Assembly: GCA_015183035.1 (NCBI GenBank)
Contig: JACZZP010000005.1
Coordinates: 1,364,001 to 1,428,000 of the forward strand
DNA from: Meloidogyne chitwoodi
Taxonomy: Eukaryota; Nematoda; Chromadorea; Rhabditida; Meloidogynidae
Reading direction: 5' to 3'
Length of the DNA: 64,000 nucleotides
Below the pieces are notes generated by a model, which ran no database searches, was not told the DNA's origin, and worked only from the letters and a program-made list of their open reading frames with translations. Below, one piece after another: positions 50,576 through 63,800 of this stretch. The translations under genes were made by a program, and so were the position numbers. The stretch's first letter is position 1, and each line of letters opens with the position of its first letter.

Positions 50576-52588
50576 TTTTGTTCGTATATTTCTTCATAAT
50601 CCAAAAATCCATCTCCATTTTTATCTTTTCGAAATAAATCTTTCTTAAATTCTTTAGATTCTAAGAGAAATTCACGTACTATTTGTATATCATATAAAAC
50701 AACAATAAAATCAACCATTTCAGAATATTCCCATTTTCCATCTTTATTTACATCAATTACATTATAAATTGATTTAAATATTTCTTCTTTAGTTATTTGT
50801 GGCTTTGGAACTAAAATAATTAATTTTAAATTAAAAAATAAATTAAAAGTATTTACATATAACAGACATAAATTCTTTTAAAGTTAATAAATTATCTTTA
50901 TTAATATCCATAATATAAAATAAAAATTCCAATTGTACAGAATTGAATAATTGTTTTCGTTCTTCCCCTGTTTTGTTAAATAAATAGGCAATTAAAGAAA
51001 CAAATTCATCAAAATTCAATTTTTCATCAAAATTTCCATCTTCCCAAAAAAATAAAAATTCTAATTTATTATAGTTAAATTTATCAGTAATATTTTTAAT
51101 ATAATCTTTTGATAAATTAGCAATAAAAGCATCATTATATATAAGTAATGGAAGATATATTCTAGTATTATTAATTGTATTATTAATTGTAGTAGTAGAT
51201 ATTTTTGGGGGAGAAGTTGAAGTATTATCTACATAAATATTTAATAAATTAATTTAAATATATATTTTAAATTATTTTTAATGTTTTAAAGATTATTTAT
51301 TTTTAATTATTATTATTTGTAATTTTATTTAATTTTATTTAATTCTTTTAATTAATAATATTTTATAATAAATAAATGTCTTTTTTAATTAATTAAATTT
51401 AATTAAAAAAAACTAACATTTAATCTGACTACCAATATTTCCATATATCCAATTTAATAAATGATCATCAATAATTGTTTCTGTTGTCGATGTTACTAAA
51501 TTTTGTTTTTCTTCTTCTTCTTTATTATTTTGACCTTTTAATTTAAAAAAATTAATTAATTTGTTTATTCTTACTAAAATTATTAAATTCTTTATTTTCA
51601 ATAATGTTATTATTTTTTAATTTATTTAATTCTAATATTTCAGGTTTTTTAGTTATTAATTCCAAAAATATTGGTAATTCTTCTTTTTCATTTTTTAAAT
51701 TTGTTGCTTCTTTTTTATGATATACATGTTCATATAAATAATCCCAAGGACTTTTTCCTATTTTTGTTTCAATTATTAATTTTTTTGTTATTTCTGGTCT
51801 TTCTGTTGCTAAATTAAATTATAAATTATATTTATTTATTTAAAATTAAATAAATAAACTTGTAATATCTTCTTCTAAAGTTTCTGAAAAAATAAATTCA
51901 TCAAATTCAATTTGTCCATTTTTATTTAAATCCATTTCATTAAACTTTTCTTTCATAATTTTTGAATTAACATAATCATTTCTTTCTTGATAAGTTAATT
52001 CTTGTGAAGTTGCAAATACATCTATAAATTCTTCATAATCTAATTTTCCATTTTGACTTTCATCAAAAATATCAAATAATATTTTGAAATATGTATTATT
52101 ATTATTTCCATCTTCTAAATTAATATAAATATAATTATTTAATTAATTGACCTGTAATATCTATTATAAATTCATATATATCTAAAAAACCATTTCCATC
52201 TTTATCTGCTTTATTAAAATAATTTTTAATTTCTTTTGATTTAAAAATTCTTTTTTTATAAATTGTTGGAAGTGGATTTAAATAATTCCAAGCATTTATA
52301 ACTTCAGTAAAAGAAGCATTTCCATCTTTGTTTTTATCAATAATAAGGTTAAAATAATTTACCAAATCACATCCAGATGGTTCTTTTTTTTTTTTAAAAA
52401 TAAATAAAATTATATATATTTATATTTATTGTTTGATATTATTTTTTTAAAATAATTTTTTTACTTTTAAGACATCTTAGTCCAAAAATATCTTCAGCAT
52501 AATTTTTATCTGATAAAACTAAAATCAAAAATATTATAAAATTAGTAGATGAAAATAAAATTTGTTTAGCAGAATAATAAAAAGTCAT
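50576..52588 (-). CDS. Secreted EF-hand protein with about eight EF-hand-like motifs
   Basis: Starts MTFYYSAKQILFSSTNFIIF, a signal-anchor or signal peptide. EF loops in order: DKNKDGNASFTEVI, DKDGNGFLDIYEFI, DESQNGKLDYEEFI, DLNKNGQIEFDEFI, a degenerate FDEKLNFDEFV, DINKDNLLTLKEFM, DVNKDGKWEYSEMV, DKNGDGFLDYEEIY, ending EQKKN. A linker (51420-51830) includes a Thr-rich LVTSTTETI and a second around STTTINNTINN. A CLK motif follows the signal, with another cysteine at the linker end (GSQIKC). The region could be two genes, but all splices I tried stay in frame. Calcium buffering or sensing outside or in the secretory route is inferred. Confidence 0.65.
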
Positions 52589-53117
52589 CTAAAAACTAAA
52601 AATAATTATTATTTTTTTTTAATTATTAAAATTATATTTGTAATTAAAATAAAATAAATTATATAATAATATATTTATACTTAAATTTACAATCATTTAA
52701 ATATTAATAAAATATCATTGTATTTATTTATTAAACTTTTTTTAACATTTTATTTTTTATATTTTCTTTATTCATCCGATTTTGCTACTTTAAAATAAAT
52801 ATTTTATTATATAATATAATATAACATTTTAATTTTTAATAAAAAAATGATTCATTAAATTATTGAAAATTGTCAAATTCAAAATTAATGCTTAGAAGGT
52901 ATTTTTAACCTTTTATTTATTTTAAAAATTCATGTGATTTTTTACCAATAAATGTGTTTAAAAAACATTTAAATTTTGCAAAAAAAATATTATAAAATTA
53001 AATAAAAATTATTTTCTTTTAATTTTTTTAAATTAATTAAAATTTATTATTTATATATTTTTGTTTAATTAAATAAAAAGTTTTATTTAATTATATAATA
53101 GATCATTTTTAAATTTA
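52589..53117. other. Intergenic stretch
   Basis: About 530 bp of A/T-rich DNA with no ORF or repeat worth noting, between two minus-strand genes. Confidence 0.5.
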
Positions 53118-54575
53118 TTATTTATTTTTTAAAGTAATTCTTCCATAACTAATTAGATTATTATTATTATATGAAATTGGATTAACTCTAGTAACTGAAT
53201 TATTATTATTAGCCATTGTTTGTCGTTGATCTAATTTAAAAGCCAAAAAGAAGAAAATACTTCCAATCATTATTCGACAATCTGTTCTTATTGTTTTATT
53301 AAAAATTAAATAAATTATTGGTGGAAGACCTATTTATTTATAAAAATTAATTAAATTATTTAAAATAATTAAATATACCAAAAACAAAATAATTTGTATA
53401 ATAACCAAACAAAATAAATGCTTGACTTATTGGTAAATATTGCATAATTGAAAATATAAGAGTACATGAAATATTTAAACCAATAATAATTGCAATTTGG
53501 AAGAACATCTTTTATTAAAATTAATTAAAATTATTAATTTATTTTTTAAAAATAAAATAATAACTTAATTTAAATTTTAATTAATTACCGATATTTTCCA
53601 AGTTCTCTGACTTTCATTTGTAATTGCTCTAATTTCTTTTAGTCTATACAGAAAAAGTAAAATAAATAATATATAAAATATTGGAAAGCCAAATGTCAAA
53701 AAAGAATCATAATAAATTGTAATTGGATTTATATACTTTATTTTAAAAAATTAAAATTAAATAAATAAATAAATATAATTACATCATTAAAATCAATTTT
53801 AATTGTTGGATATCCTTGATATCTATAAAGAAATTAAAATAATTAAATATTTTTTATTTAATTATTCTTACGGATTTATAAACCAATTCATATCAACACC
53901 ATCATAAATACCAGGGTTAACAAAAAATAAATAATAAAATGATAATAAAAATGAAAAAAACATCCAAATACAAACACGATTACCTTTTTAAATTAAATTA
54001 TTTAAAATATTATAATTTATTTTATAAATTATACCAGAAAAGAAAAATTTTGAAATTTTTGGTGAAAGAGAATCAGCACAACGATCTAAAGCTAGGAAAA
54101 AATTTGCACTAGTTTCGAAAGCAAAAAGACCTTTAAAATTAAATTTTAAAAAATTAAAAATAATTAATTTTATTATTTAATTTTAATATTATACCTCCAG
54201 CTAAACATGCAGAAATAAAATTAAAATGAATATTTGGGCAAAACATTTCTCCAGTAAAATTAAAAATACCAGTTTCTAATCCTTGAATAAATAACATTAA
54301 CATATCAGCAATTCCAATAAAAAATAAGAATTTATAACAAGAATGTTCCATATGTTTATAAATTGAACATAAACAAGGTAGATATAATAACTAAATATTT
54401 AAATTAATTAATTAAATTAATTAAATTAAATTACTTCAATAATTATAAATAAAAAAATAATAATAGAGCCATTTAGTGGATGATATCTTAAAACAAAAGG
54501 AACAGAATCAACATCAATTTGTGAACAATTATAAAGATTTGACCATTGTTGATGACGAAATAAATATAATTCCAT
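53118..54575 (-). CDS. Seven-transmembrane chemoreceptor, Srt type
   Basis: Starts MELYLFRHQQWSNLYNCSQI. The exons give LLYLPCLCSIYKHMEHSCYK, FLFFIGIADMLMLFIQGLET, ALDRCADSLSPKISKFFFSG, VCIWMFFSFLLSYYLFFVNP and PPIIYLIFNKTIRTDCRIMI, then a tail ending GRITLKNK. YLPCL....HSCYKF.F.IGI.D is the Srt hallmark. Clearly a paralogue of the gene at 39560-40927, with similar exon arrangement and about 13 kb away in opposite orientation. Confidence 0.82.
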
Positions 54576-55728
54576 TTAATCTTTTAATTTTTAAATATTT
54601 TTTACTAAAAAAGGGAATTATTTAATAATTAAAATAAATATCTTTTATATTTTGGTTTTTTAATAAAATAAGAATATTTGATAAATATATTTCCCTTAAA
54701 ATATTTTTTAATTTACTAAAAATTAATTTATAGTAAAATTACTTAATAAAATATATAATTAATTATATATATTTTAAAATAACAATATAATCTTTTAAGT
54801 TTTTTTATTTAAATGTTAATTCAAAAATGGCAGCACAGGTAAAGATAATTATTATGTTTATTTAAATTCTAATAAAATGATGTTTTTTTTTTGCATAAAA
54901 AATTCTGCTCTAAAATTAAATTATAATTATTTACTATTTTATTTATAAAAAATATAAAGTAATTTAATTATTATTTTAAATAAATAAATAATAAATTTAA
55001 AAAAATAATTATTTTTTATTAAATTAAAAGTGAAAATTATATTCTTTAAGAAAACAAGTTAATTAAATTTAAAATATTATTTTAATAATTTTTATAAAAA
55101 AATAAATATTTTATTAAAAAACGAATTCTTATAAAAAAATTTTAAAATGATTATAAAATAATTCTTTACCTTTTAAAATTTAAAATATAATTATAGTCAC
55201 ATTAATTTTGTATAAATTAATTAACAAAAAATAATAATTATTATTTTAAAATGTTCCTAAATTTAAAAAAACTCAAATAATGTATTTAGATAATATTTTA
55301 AATATTTAATAATAATTAGGTATTTTTTAAAAATATCAAATTTATTCATTCACCATAACTTTATTAATAAGGCTAAAAGTTGTACTTAACAGGTGAAAAT
55401 TAAAATTATTTTCTTCATGGCAATTAATTATTTTAATAAAAACTAAATATTTATTTGTGTTTATTAGTACCTTTGTTTGATTAATTTAAATAATTTAATT
55501 AAAATAATTACTATATATTTCACAACAATTATAATTAAAAAATTAAATTGATATTTATTTGTATAAAAAATATATTTTTTAAAAATAATTAATAATTGCA
55601 TAAATAATATAAAGTTTATTTATTATTTGTAAACACAAAACTAATAAATAAATTTTAAAAATATTTTTGAAAATAAACTTTTTATTAATATTAAATTTAA
55701 ATTATTTATTTAAATATTTTTAATTTTA
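54576..55728. other. AT-rich intergenic stretch
   Basis: 1.15 kb. A short ATGGCAGCACAG followed by GTAAAG at about 54827 looks like a first exon on the plus strand, but no downstream exon could be found, so it is not called. Otherwise only A/T runs. Confidence 0.45.
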
Positions 55729-56202
55729 TTAATTATTTTCATTTTCTTCACAATTATGAGTTGTTGTGTCTACATTTGAAGCTATAAATAAAAATAAATA
55801 TTTAATTTAAAAAAATAAATAAATATATTTACTTGTAGTAATAAATTTGCATTCTTCGGGTAAAATACATTTAGCATTGTTTTCATTATTTTCACGTACA
55901 TAACCTTCATTACATCTACAACCAGGCCAACAACGTAAAGAAAAACAAAATAAATGTTTAATTAAAGGAAATTCTGTTGTTTTTATTATTTCTTCATTTT
56001 CTTTAATATTTTGACAAGTTTTATCTTTAAAATGTTTATATTGAGGACATATTCCAATGCATTCAATATATTGTTCATTTAATTCATTTGAACAATAATT
56101 AGGAGAAGAAGTAGAATTTGGATAATTTAAATAATAACAATTAATATTATTATTAATAATAATAATAAATATTAAAATTAATTGAATTATTAATTTAGCC
56201 AT
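55729..56202 (-). CDS. Secreted TIL-type (trypsin-inhibitor-like cysteine-rich) protein
   Basis: Starts MAKLIIQLILIFIIIINNNI, a signal peptide. The mature part has a ten-cysteine TIL module: YCSNELNEQYIECIGICPQY, DKTC, then FCFSLRCWPGCRCNEGYVRE, AKCILPEEC. Spacing is C-N..Y..C...CP...C...C...C..GC.C..GYVR....C....C, typical of nematode serine protease inhibitors. A small second exon adds SNVDTTTHNCEENENN. The loop between the C-C pair (NIKENEEIIKTTEF) is longer than in compact TIL inhibitors, so inhibitory activity is not assured. Confidence 0.85.
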
Positions 56203-56984
56203 TTTATTTAAATAATTTTAATTTTCTGTTAAATTATATTTTATAATAAAATTTATTAAATATTTAAATTATTTTTTAAATTAAAATTATAGACTGGAGA
56301 AATTAAAGTAAAATTAAACAAATACTAATTTAATAATAGATATATAAAATTATTTAAACAAGCTTTAAGGATTGACGTATTTTTGGGAAATATTTAAAAC
56401 ATAACATATGGACAAATTAAATTATATTTTTTTATTTAATTAAAAAAGGAAGAATTATTTTAAAATTATTAATAAATTTAAAAATAAAAAAAATTATTTT
56501 TAAATTTATTTTTTATTAAATAAAAATTTTGCAATATTTTTATAATTATTTATTGCAAATAAAATATTTATTTTTTAATTTTATATTTTTATTTAATATT
56601 TTTACAATTACTATATTTGGAGAGTAAATTTTTTATTGGAAGAAGAGGGGGATTTTTTAAATTATCAATGTGGATAAAAAAAGATATTGAAATTCGAAAT
56701 ATAATTTAAATTATTTATTTAATAATTTTTATTTAAAAATAATAATATATAATATTTATAAATAAAAAAATTTATAAAATTAAATTAAATTTATTTATCC
56801 ACGTTTTATTATCTAATAGATGTGTTTTAAATTATAACCACGTTTTATAATACTTTAAAGAAATTATTAAAAAAAAATAAAGTTGTGAGAGTAACTCTAA
56901 AATATATTTATAAATGTATATTAGGGTATTTATTTAACTTTTATTATTTTAAGAATTTAATGGTTACTTAGTTTATTTATTTAT
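56203..56984. other. Intergenic stretch
   Basis: About 780 bp, A/T-rich, with no coding frame seen. It is upstream of the TIL gene and downstream of the annexin gene, both on the minus strand. Confidence 0.5.
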
Positions 56985-58270
56985 TTATTTATTTCCTTTT
57001 ATCATATTAATAAGTGAACGTTTCAGAATTGTTGATTTTCCACTTTTTTCAATAGCTTGTTCTAAAGGAATCTAAAAATAAATAAATTTATTTATTTTAA
57101 TAAATTAAATATAAAACTTTAAATTTATTATAATATTCATCAGCAATATCACCCAAATCTAATTCAGAATGTGCAACAATTAAATGTATTAAAGTATCAT
57201 CTTTGACTCCTTTCTAATTTATTTTAATATTTTAAATAAATAAAAGTATCCAAATATATAAAATTACTTACTTGTATATTTTTATGTAATATTTCAGCTA
57301 TTTCTCCAACTATACCATTACGAACAAAATTACAAATTGAAAGTAAAGCATTTTTATCATCTCCACTAAATTCTGAGTTAATAGCTTGTTCCATAGAATG
57401 TTTTGTTAATTTTTGATACTAAAAAATATATTTTTTAAAATAATATATTTAAATAAAAACTTCATCAAAAAGTAATAAAAGTTGACTAAAATTTTGATTT
57501 GCTAAAATTTTAATAAAAACAGCTTCATCTGTTCCCCATTTCTTTTCTCCAGCTTTATAAAGAGAATTAGCATCCTTTTAATAATTAATTAATTTAATTA
57601 TTTTATTTTTTACTATTTTAGCTTGTTCTTGATTTATTTTAAAACTTTCATCTCTATTTTCTAATAAATCTAAAAGTAATAATTTAAATGTTCCACTAGT
57701 TTCTGAAGAAATATCTTTTATTAAATCTTTTCCATATAATTCATTATATGCTTGTTTAATTTGACGTATTTGAATATTTCCACGAGTTACCAAAATCTTA
57801 AATATATATTTTTAATTAATTAATTAATTTAAAAAACTTCAATTAAGGCATCTTCATCAGTACCTAAACCCTAAAAAAATAAAAAATAAATAAATTAATT
57901 TTTATTTATTTACTACTTTCATAGCTTTTTGTAAATATTTAGCGTCATGAATTGCTGGAGGATCTAATAAAGCAAAAAATAATTGATTAGTTGCTAATTC
58001 ACTAGGAGGTAAATGTTTTTTTAAATCTTCAACTAAATCAGCACCTCCATATTTTAAACGATATAATTCTTTTAATTGTTGTCTCTAAAAAATATTTAAA
58101 AAAAATTAAAAAATTAAAACCTGTGAATTGCTTGACTTTCCTAAAAATGAAAAATAATTATCATAATAATTAGGATCATTTCCAGGTTTTGTATTAAAAA
58201 ATTGATAAATAGAATGTACTTCTTCTTCAGCACGAAAATTTTGTTTTGGAATTATTCGAGGATTTGGCAT
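56985..58270 (-). CDS. Annexin
   Basis: About seven exons, starting MPNPRIIPKQNFRAEEEVHS. Annexin repeats: a shortened first repeat (LYRLKYGGADLVEDLKKHLP), a full second repeat with the calcium motif MKGLGTDEDALIEIL, a third with KKWGTDEAVFIKILANQNF, and a fourth (KGVKDDTLIHLIVAHSELDL). It ends SLINMIKGNK. Annexins bind acidic membranes in a calcium-dependent way. Only repeat 2 shows the classical M-K-G-x-G-T-D loop; repeat 4 has lost it (KGVKDD) and repeat 1 lacks its own GxGTD segment, replaced by an unusual leader with IYQFFNTKPGNDPNYYDNYF. About 320 residues, near the usual core length. Confidence 0.88.
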
Positions 58271-58800
58271 TTTTAATTAAAATAAAATTATATTAAAATT
58301 AAATATTTATTATTTAATAATAATTATTAAATTTAAAAAGTGTTTTTGATTATAAATAAATAAATATATTTATTTATTATTTTTCTTTTTATTTGTTTAC
58401 CAAAAAAAGAAAAGAGAAAAATAAAACTAAAAAAATAAAGAAATGATTAATAGAAATGATTAAATTTTGGTTCATCATAAAAATAACGAAATTTGTGTAA
58501 AAAAAATTTAAAAAAATAAACTAGATTGGTTGAATTAAGAATGAGAATTATTTATTTTTTATTTAAAAAAGAATTATTATTCATCAACATTTTTTTAAAT
58601 ACTTTTATTTGTTTAATTTTATAGATAAAATAATTTAAAAATAAAAAAATATTATATTTATAAAAAAAATATATATAAATATTTATAAATTAAATTAACA
58701 GATTTTTTAAATATTTTTTATCTAAATTTATTTTTTAAATAATTAAAATTAATTTAATAATTATATTTTATTTTTAAATAATAAATTTAATATTTTTATT
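58271..58800. other. Intergenic stretch
   Basis: 530 bp of A/T-rich DNA. No ORF, no recognised repeat. Confidence 0.5.
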
Positions 58801-60235
58801 TTATATCTTTATAGTCCATTCTTCTTTAAATTTACTTTTACCATATTGAATATTAATAATAATTTCAAATAATCTTTTCATTATATTTAATTTTTCTGAT
58901 AATTCATAATTTGGAATTATTAAAGTTTCTAATTCTCCACCACTTTTATTATTTTTATAAATAATTTTTTCAATAGGCATTACAGAACAAGCTGTTCCTG
59001 TTCCAAAAAATTGTATTAACTAAATAAATTATTAAATTAATTATTAATTAAAAAATAACTCTATTATCATTTATTGCTTCTTTAATTTCTGACATAGTTG
59101 GATAACGTAAATTAATATTAAATTCATTCCATTCTTTTACTATTTCTAAACAAGATTCACGAACAATACCCTCAAGTACAAGTCCATCTTTTGTTGGTGG
59201 AGTTATTAATTCTAATTCTTTTTTTAAATTAATTAATTTTAAATTAATTAATTAAAAACCTCCATTTTTATCTTTTATAAATAAAAAAACATTCATAACT
59301 CCAACTTCAGTTATTTTTTCATCTTCACCTGATAACCATAATACTTGATGACAACCATAATTTTCAGCTAATTTACTAACATAAATTGTTGGGGCATAAT
59401 TACTTCCCATTTTATAATTTCCAACTCCTCCTGGAAATGCTCGGGTAAATTTAGAATCAGCCATTACTGAAGCTGGTTGAAATCCAGATTTAAAATATGA
59501 TCCTACAGGACAAGTTATTATAAATAATTTAGCACTTTTTGGACTAGTTAAATTAAAAGAAGCATCTGTTCCAATAAATGTTGGACGAATATAAAGAGCA
59601 GAATTTTTTTCATTTGGGACCCAATCAATGTCAATACGAATAAGTGAAATAATTAAAGATAATAATTCTTTTGGATCAAAATCCTAAAAATTAAATTAAT
59701 TTAAAAAATAAATAAAGTAAAATAAACAGGAAGTGAAGCTCTTTCAGCACCTCTACGCATTCTATAAATATTCTTTTCTGGTCTAAATAATCTTACAGAA
59801 CTATCTTCTCCTCTAAAAGCTTTCATTCCTTCAAATATCTCTGGTGCAAAGTGAAAAACCTTTAAAATATTATTTTAATTAATTAAAATAAAAATAAACT
59901 TTAGATGCTGGATGTAAATTTAAATTATGTAAAGGACATATTTTTGGTTTTCCCCATCCCTCTGTTTCTGTCCAATCAACTTCTGCCATATGATCTGAGA
60001 AATATTCACCAAATTTAACTTTACTTATATCATTGGGTTTAGAGTTCATTTCATTAGGTAAACAATTAATAATTGTTAAATCATTGCACTAATTAAATTA
60101 ATTAAATTATTATTATTTAATTAAATTATATATTAATTTACTTACATAAAATGAATTTATTTTATTTTCATTTTTATAATAATTGGAATTTTGATAATTT
60201 TTATTATTAATAGTTAATTCAGAAATATTAGCCAT
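58801..60235 (-). CDS. bcat-1: Branched-chain amino acid aminotransferase
   Basis: Starts MANISELTINNKNYQNSNYY and ends KEEWTIKI. Fold-type IV PLP motifs are intact: VFHFAPEIFEGMKAFRGED (substrate side), GVGNYKMGSNYAPT with the PLP-binding lysine of the BCAT family, VLWLSGEDEKITEVGVMNVF, and FGTGTACSVMPI. It converts leucine, isoleucine and valine to their keto acids with 2-oxoglutarate. About 405 residues, the family length. The N-terminus is short and not clearly mitochondrial, so cytosolic placement is possible. The last exon reads IPNYELSEKLNIMKRLFEII, close to the typical C-terminus. Confidence 0.95.
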
Positions 60236-60849
60236 TTTATTATTAATTAATTAATAATTAATATACCTAATTCAAATTTATTAAAATAAAAGGAATAAAT
60301 AAATTTTTGCAATATTTATAAAAAATAAAAAAATTAATTTAAAAATATTTTAAATTTAAAGAGATAAGAACTGCAAATTAAGCAAAAAGACAAACAAATA
60401 ATATAATTTTTTAATTTACTTATCGGTACATTTTTATATTATAAAGTATTAGTACTTCAATCAAAAAATACTTTTGTTGCTTGGAAAAAAAATATATATA
60501 AAAGAAATAATTCTAATATAATTAAATATTTAAATAAATATTTACTTAAAAAATTAGAAAAAATATGTTTTAATAGCAAATAATCTAAAAAAATCTAAAG
60601 TTCATTTTTAATACATTCCTGATTTTTAGGATAATAAAACAAATATTTAAAAGAAGAATATATTTATTTATTTAAACAATTATTATATTTAATATAATTT
60701 AATAAAAAATATTATATAAATAAAAAATAAAATAATTAATAAGAAAAATATCGAAAATACTATTAATAATAATTTGCATGAAAAATCTATTTTATGTTAA
60801 AAGAAATCCCAAAAAAGGCAACAGAGGTTTTTCTTTTTCAAATTTAAAA
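60236..60849. other. Intergenic stretch
   Basis: About 610 bp of A/T-rich DNA between the aminotransferase start and the 3' end of the UNC-53-like gene. No feature seen. Confidence 0.5.
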
Positions 60850-63800
60850 TTAATTAATTTGTTTTAATTCCTCAGATAAATTTTGCCAAGGCCAAATTGC
60901 TTTAATTTGTTCAGTTAAATTAACTAAATCTGCTTTTGGATTATTTCCTAAAATTTAAAAATAAATATAATATTTTAATTATTTTGTTGACCTTCTATAG
61001 CTGCTTTACGTAAATAAGGAATTAATTTATCATTCCAAAGACGAATAAACCATTCCTTAGCTTGATCTCCTTCAAGTGGACATTGTAATAATATTCTTGA
61101 TCCAAGGGTAACATTTGATCCTCCATTAGCTGTTCTCTCAATAAATTCATTAATTAAAAAAAGTGAACGATTTAAAAAATCAATTAAAGAATCCAAAGAA
61201 TTTAATGATAATGATGAATTTGGAGAAAAATTAGAAATTGATCCTAATGTTTGTTCGGCCATTCTACGGCGTAAATATCGTCCCAAATATCCTAATAATA
61301 AATTATAATTTAATTATGTATTTTTAATTTTAATAATTAATTTAATTTTAAGCAGATAGATTAATTTTAGAATAACCTAATTTTATAATTATGTAAAAAT
61401 ATAAAAGAAAGATTATTATTAAGAAAAGAATCTTAATGTAGCAACGGTGGTTCAGTGGTAGAATGCTCGCCTGCCACGCGGGCGACCCGAGTTCGATTCT
61501 CGGTCGTTGCAGACATTTTTAAAAATACGTATATAAAAAATAATAAAATTTAAAAAGATGTTTTATATAAAAATATCTTTATATTAATTTTAAAACAAAC
61601 AAACCATTAACAGCTTCCATTTTTTGATTAAGCGGACAAAGATGAAAATTATGATTATTTTGGAGTTTTTGAATAATTAATTGTTCAGATAAATTTGTTC
61701 TATTTAAAGTACAAATAATAAATGGAAATTGTAATTTATTATTATTATTAATTGTTTTATTATTTTTAATTTCAATAAATTGAAAAACTTCATAAACAAC
61801 ACCAATTAAATGTTTTAAAGGTAAATTATCTAATAAAATAAATGTTTTTGTTGTTTTATTTTGTGTAAGAGCATTTAAAAGTTGTTCTTTTGCCTTTAAA
61901 AATAAATAAATAATTAAATAAATATAAATAAATAAATAAATAAATAATTAAAATACTTGTTGAATTTTTGGTTCATTATCTAATAATAAATTATTTTCTG
62001 TACCACCAGGAAAATGAATTTCAATTAAAGATTTCGAATTTAATTCAATATTAAATTTCATTAAATAATATTTTGAAAGTAAACGAGCTAAATTAGATTT
62101 TCCTATTCCTGCTGTTCCATAAAAAATTAAACGACGATATTTCTCCAATTGATCAAGTAATTGTTCAAGAAAATTTCGTGGAAATAAACTTTCAATAATT
62201 AATGAATCTACTGAATGTTGTGATACTCCTTTTTTTAAAAGAATTAATTTTTAAATTTAAAATTAATAATTTTACCTTTTAATCTCAATCTAATTAAAGT
62301 TCCTGGCTGTAAAACTTCTTCTGGAGATAATTTTGGAGTAATTTCAGTTGAATCAATTTTTTGATTATTTTCTATATTTAAATATTCATCAATTGAATTT
62401 TTTCGTCGTATTAGACATTCACAGGGAATTCCCAAAGAATTTTTAGGAATAATTTGATAACCAATAATACTTGAATAAGAATCAATTCCTAATGACATAT
62501 CTGGATCTATTCGATCTTTAAAATAAAAATATATAAAATAAAAATATATAAATTAAAACTAACGAAGATATTCTTCTAATAAAAGTCCCAATTGTTGATC
62601 TAAATCTTTCCAATTTATTCCCTCAGCTAAGGGAAGAGATAAATATCCAATAGAAAGTTCTCTTCTTTTATTATTTCCACCATTACCACCACTTAAAGCA
62701 CTTCCAAGAGATGAAAGTGTTGATGAAGAACCAGAACTTGCACGTGAAATTGATACTAATGAACAAGAAGAAGAAGGAGGTAATGTTGTTGGAATAAATG
62801 TATTAGAAGAATCTATATTTAAACGACCACTCATATCAACACATAAAACTACTTTTAAAGAAGAAGAAGATTGCTGTTGATTTGCTTAAATTTAATTATA
62901 ATTTATAAATTAAAAACAATTAATGGGTTGTTCTCTTGTAAGATATTATAAATTTTAATATTATAAATAAATGTTATACTTTTTGAATTATTTGAACCAA
63001 TACTTGTTCTTTGACTTTTATTATTATTGTTATGCACTTCTGCACTACTGCCTGTTGTAGTTGTATTTACAGAAAAATCTCCACTAGAAGGAGAAGAAGC
63101 AACAATATCATAAAGAGGAATAGATTGTTCAGGTACTTCTAATAATTGATTAGCAACCTTAAAAATTAAAAAAATTAAAAAAAAATTATTTTTTAACTTC
63201 TTCTAAAGCATCAACATCTAAATCCCTTGTTGAACAATCAGGAGGACCTCCAGAACATAAATTAGTATTTAAAGATATATGAGAACTTGCTCTAGATTCA
63301 GAACGAACTCGTCGTTCAAGTAAAGAAAAATTATATTTTAACATTCTATTTTCATGCTAAAATAAAATAAAAATAAGATAATTTATTAAAAATAAAAAAC
63401 CTTTAATTGATTAACAGTTTCTCTTAAAATATCAATTTCTTTTGCTTTATCTAAAGCATCAAGTTGTACATCAGTTAATGCTAATTCTTTATTTTCTAAT
63501 TCTTTTTGTAAAGAATTAACATAAAAAGGTTGATTAATTCTTAAATTTTATTTTTTATAATAATTTTAATTTAAAAAAAATAAAACTTTTTTCCATCAAT
63601 ATTTTCTTCATTTAATTGTTTTTTCTGTTCTCCTTCAAATGTTTGTGTTGGTGTTTGTTGTTTATTTTTTTTACTACTTCCCTTTTGAAAGGCACGAGTA
63701 AAAGAACTTCTAATCTAAAAAATAAATTTTAAAATATTTAATTAATATATTTATTATTATTTACAAAACACTGACAAATAAATAATTAAAAAATAATAAT

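Noticed and set aside
54827..54843. ATGGCAGCACAG followed by GTAAAG, a possible first exon
   Set aside because: No downstream plus-strand exon can be found in the next kilobase.
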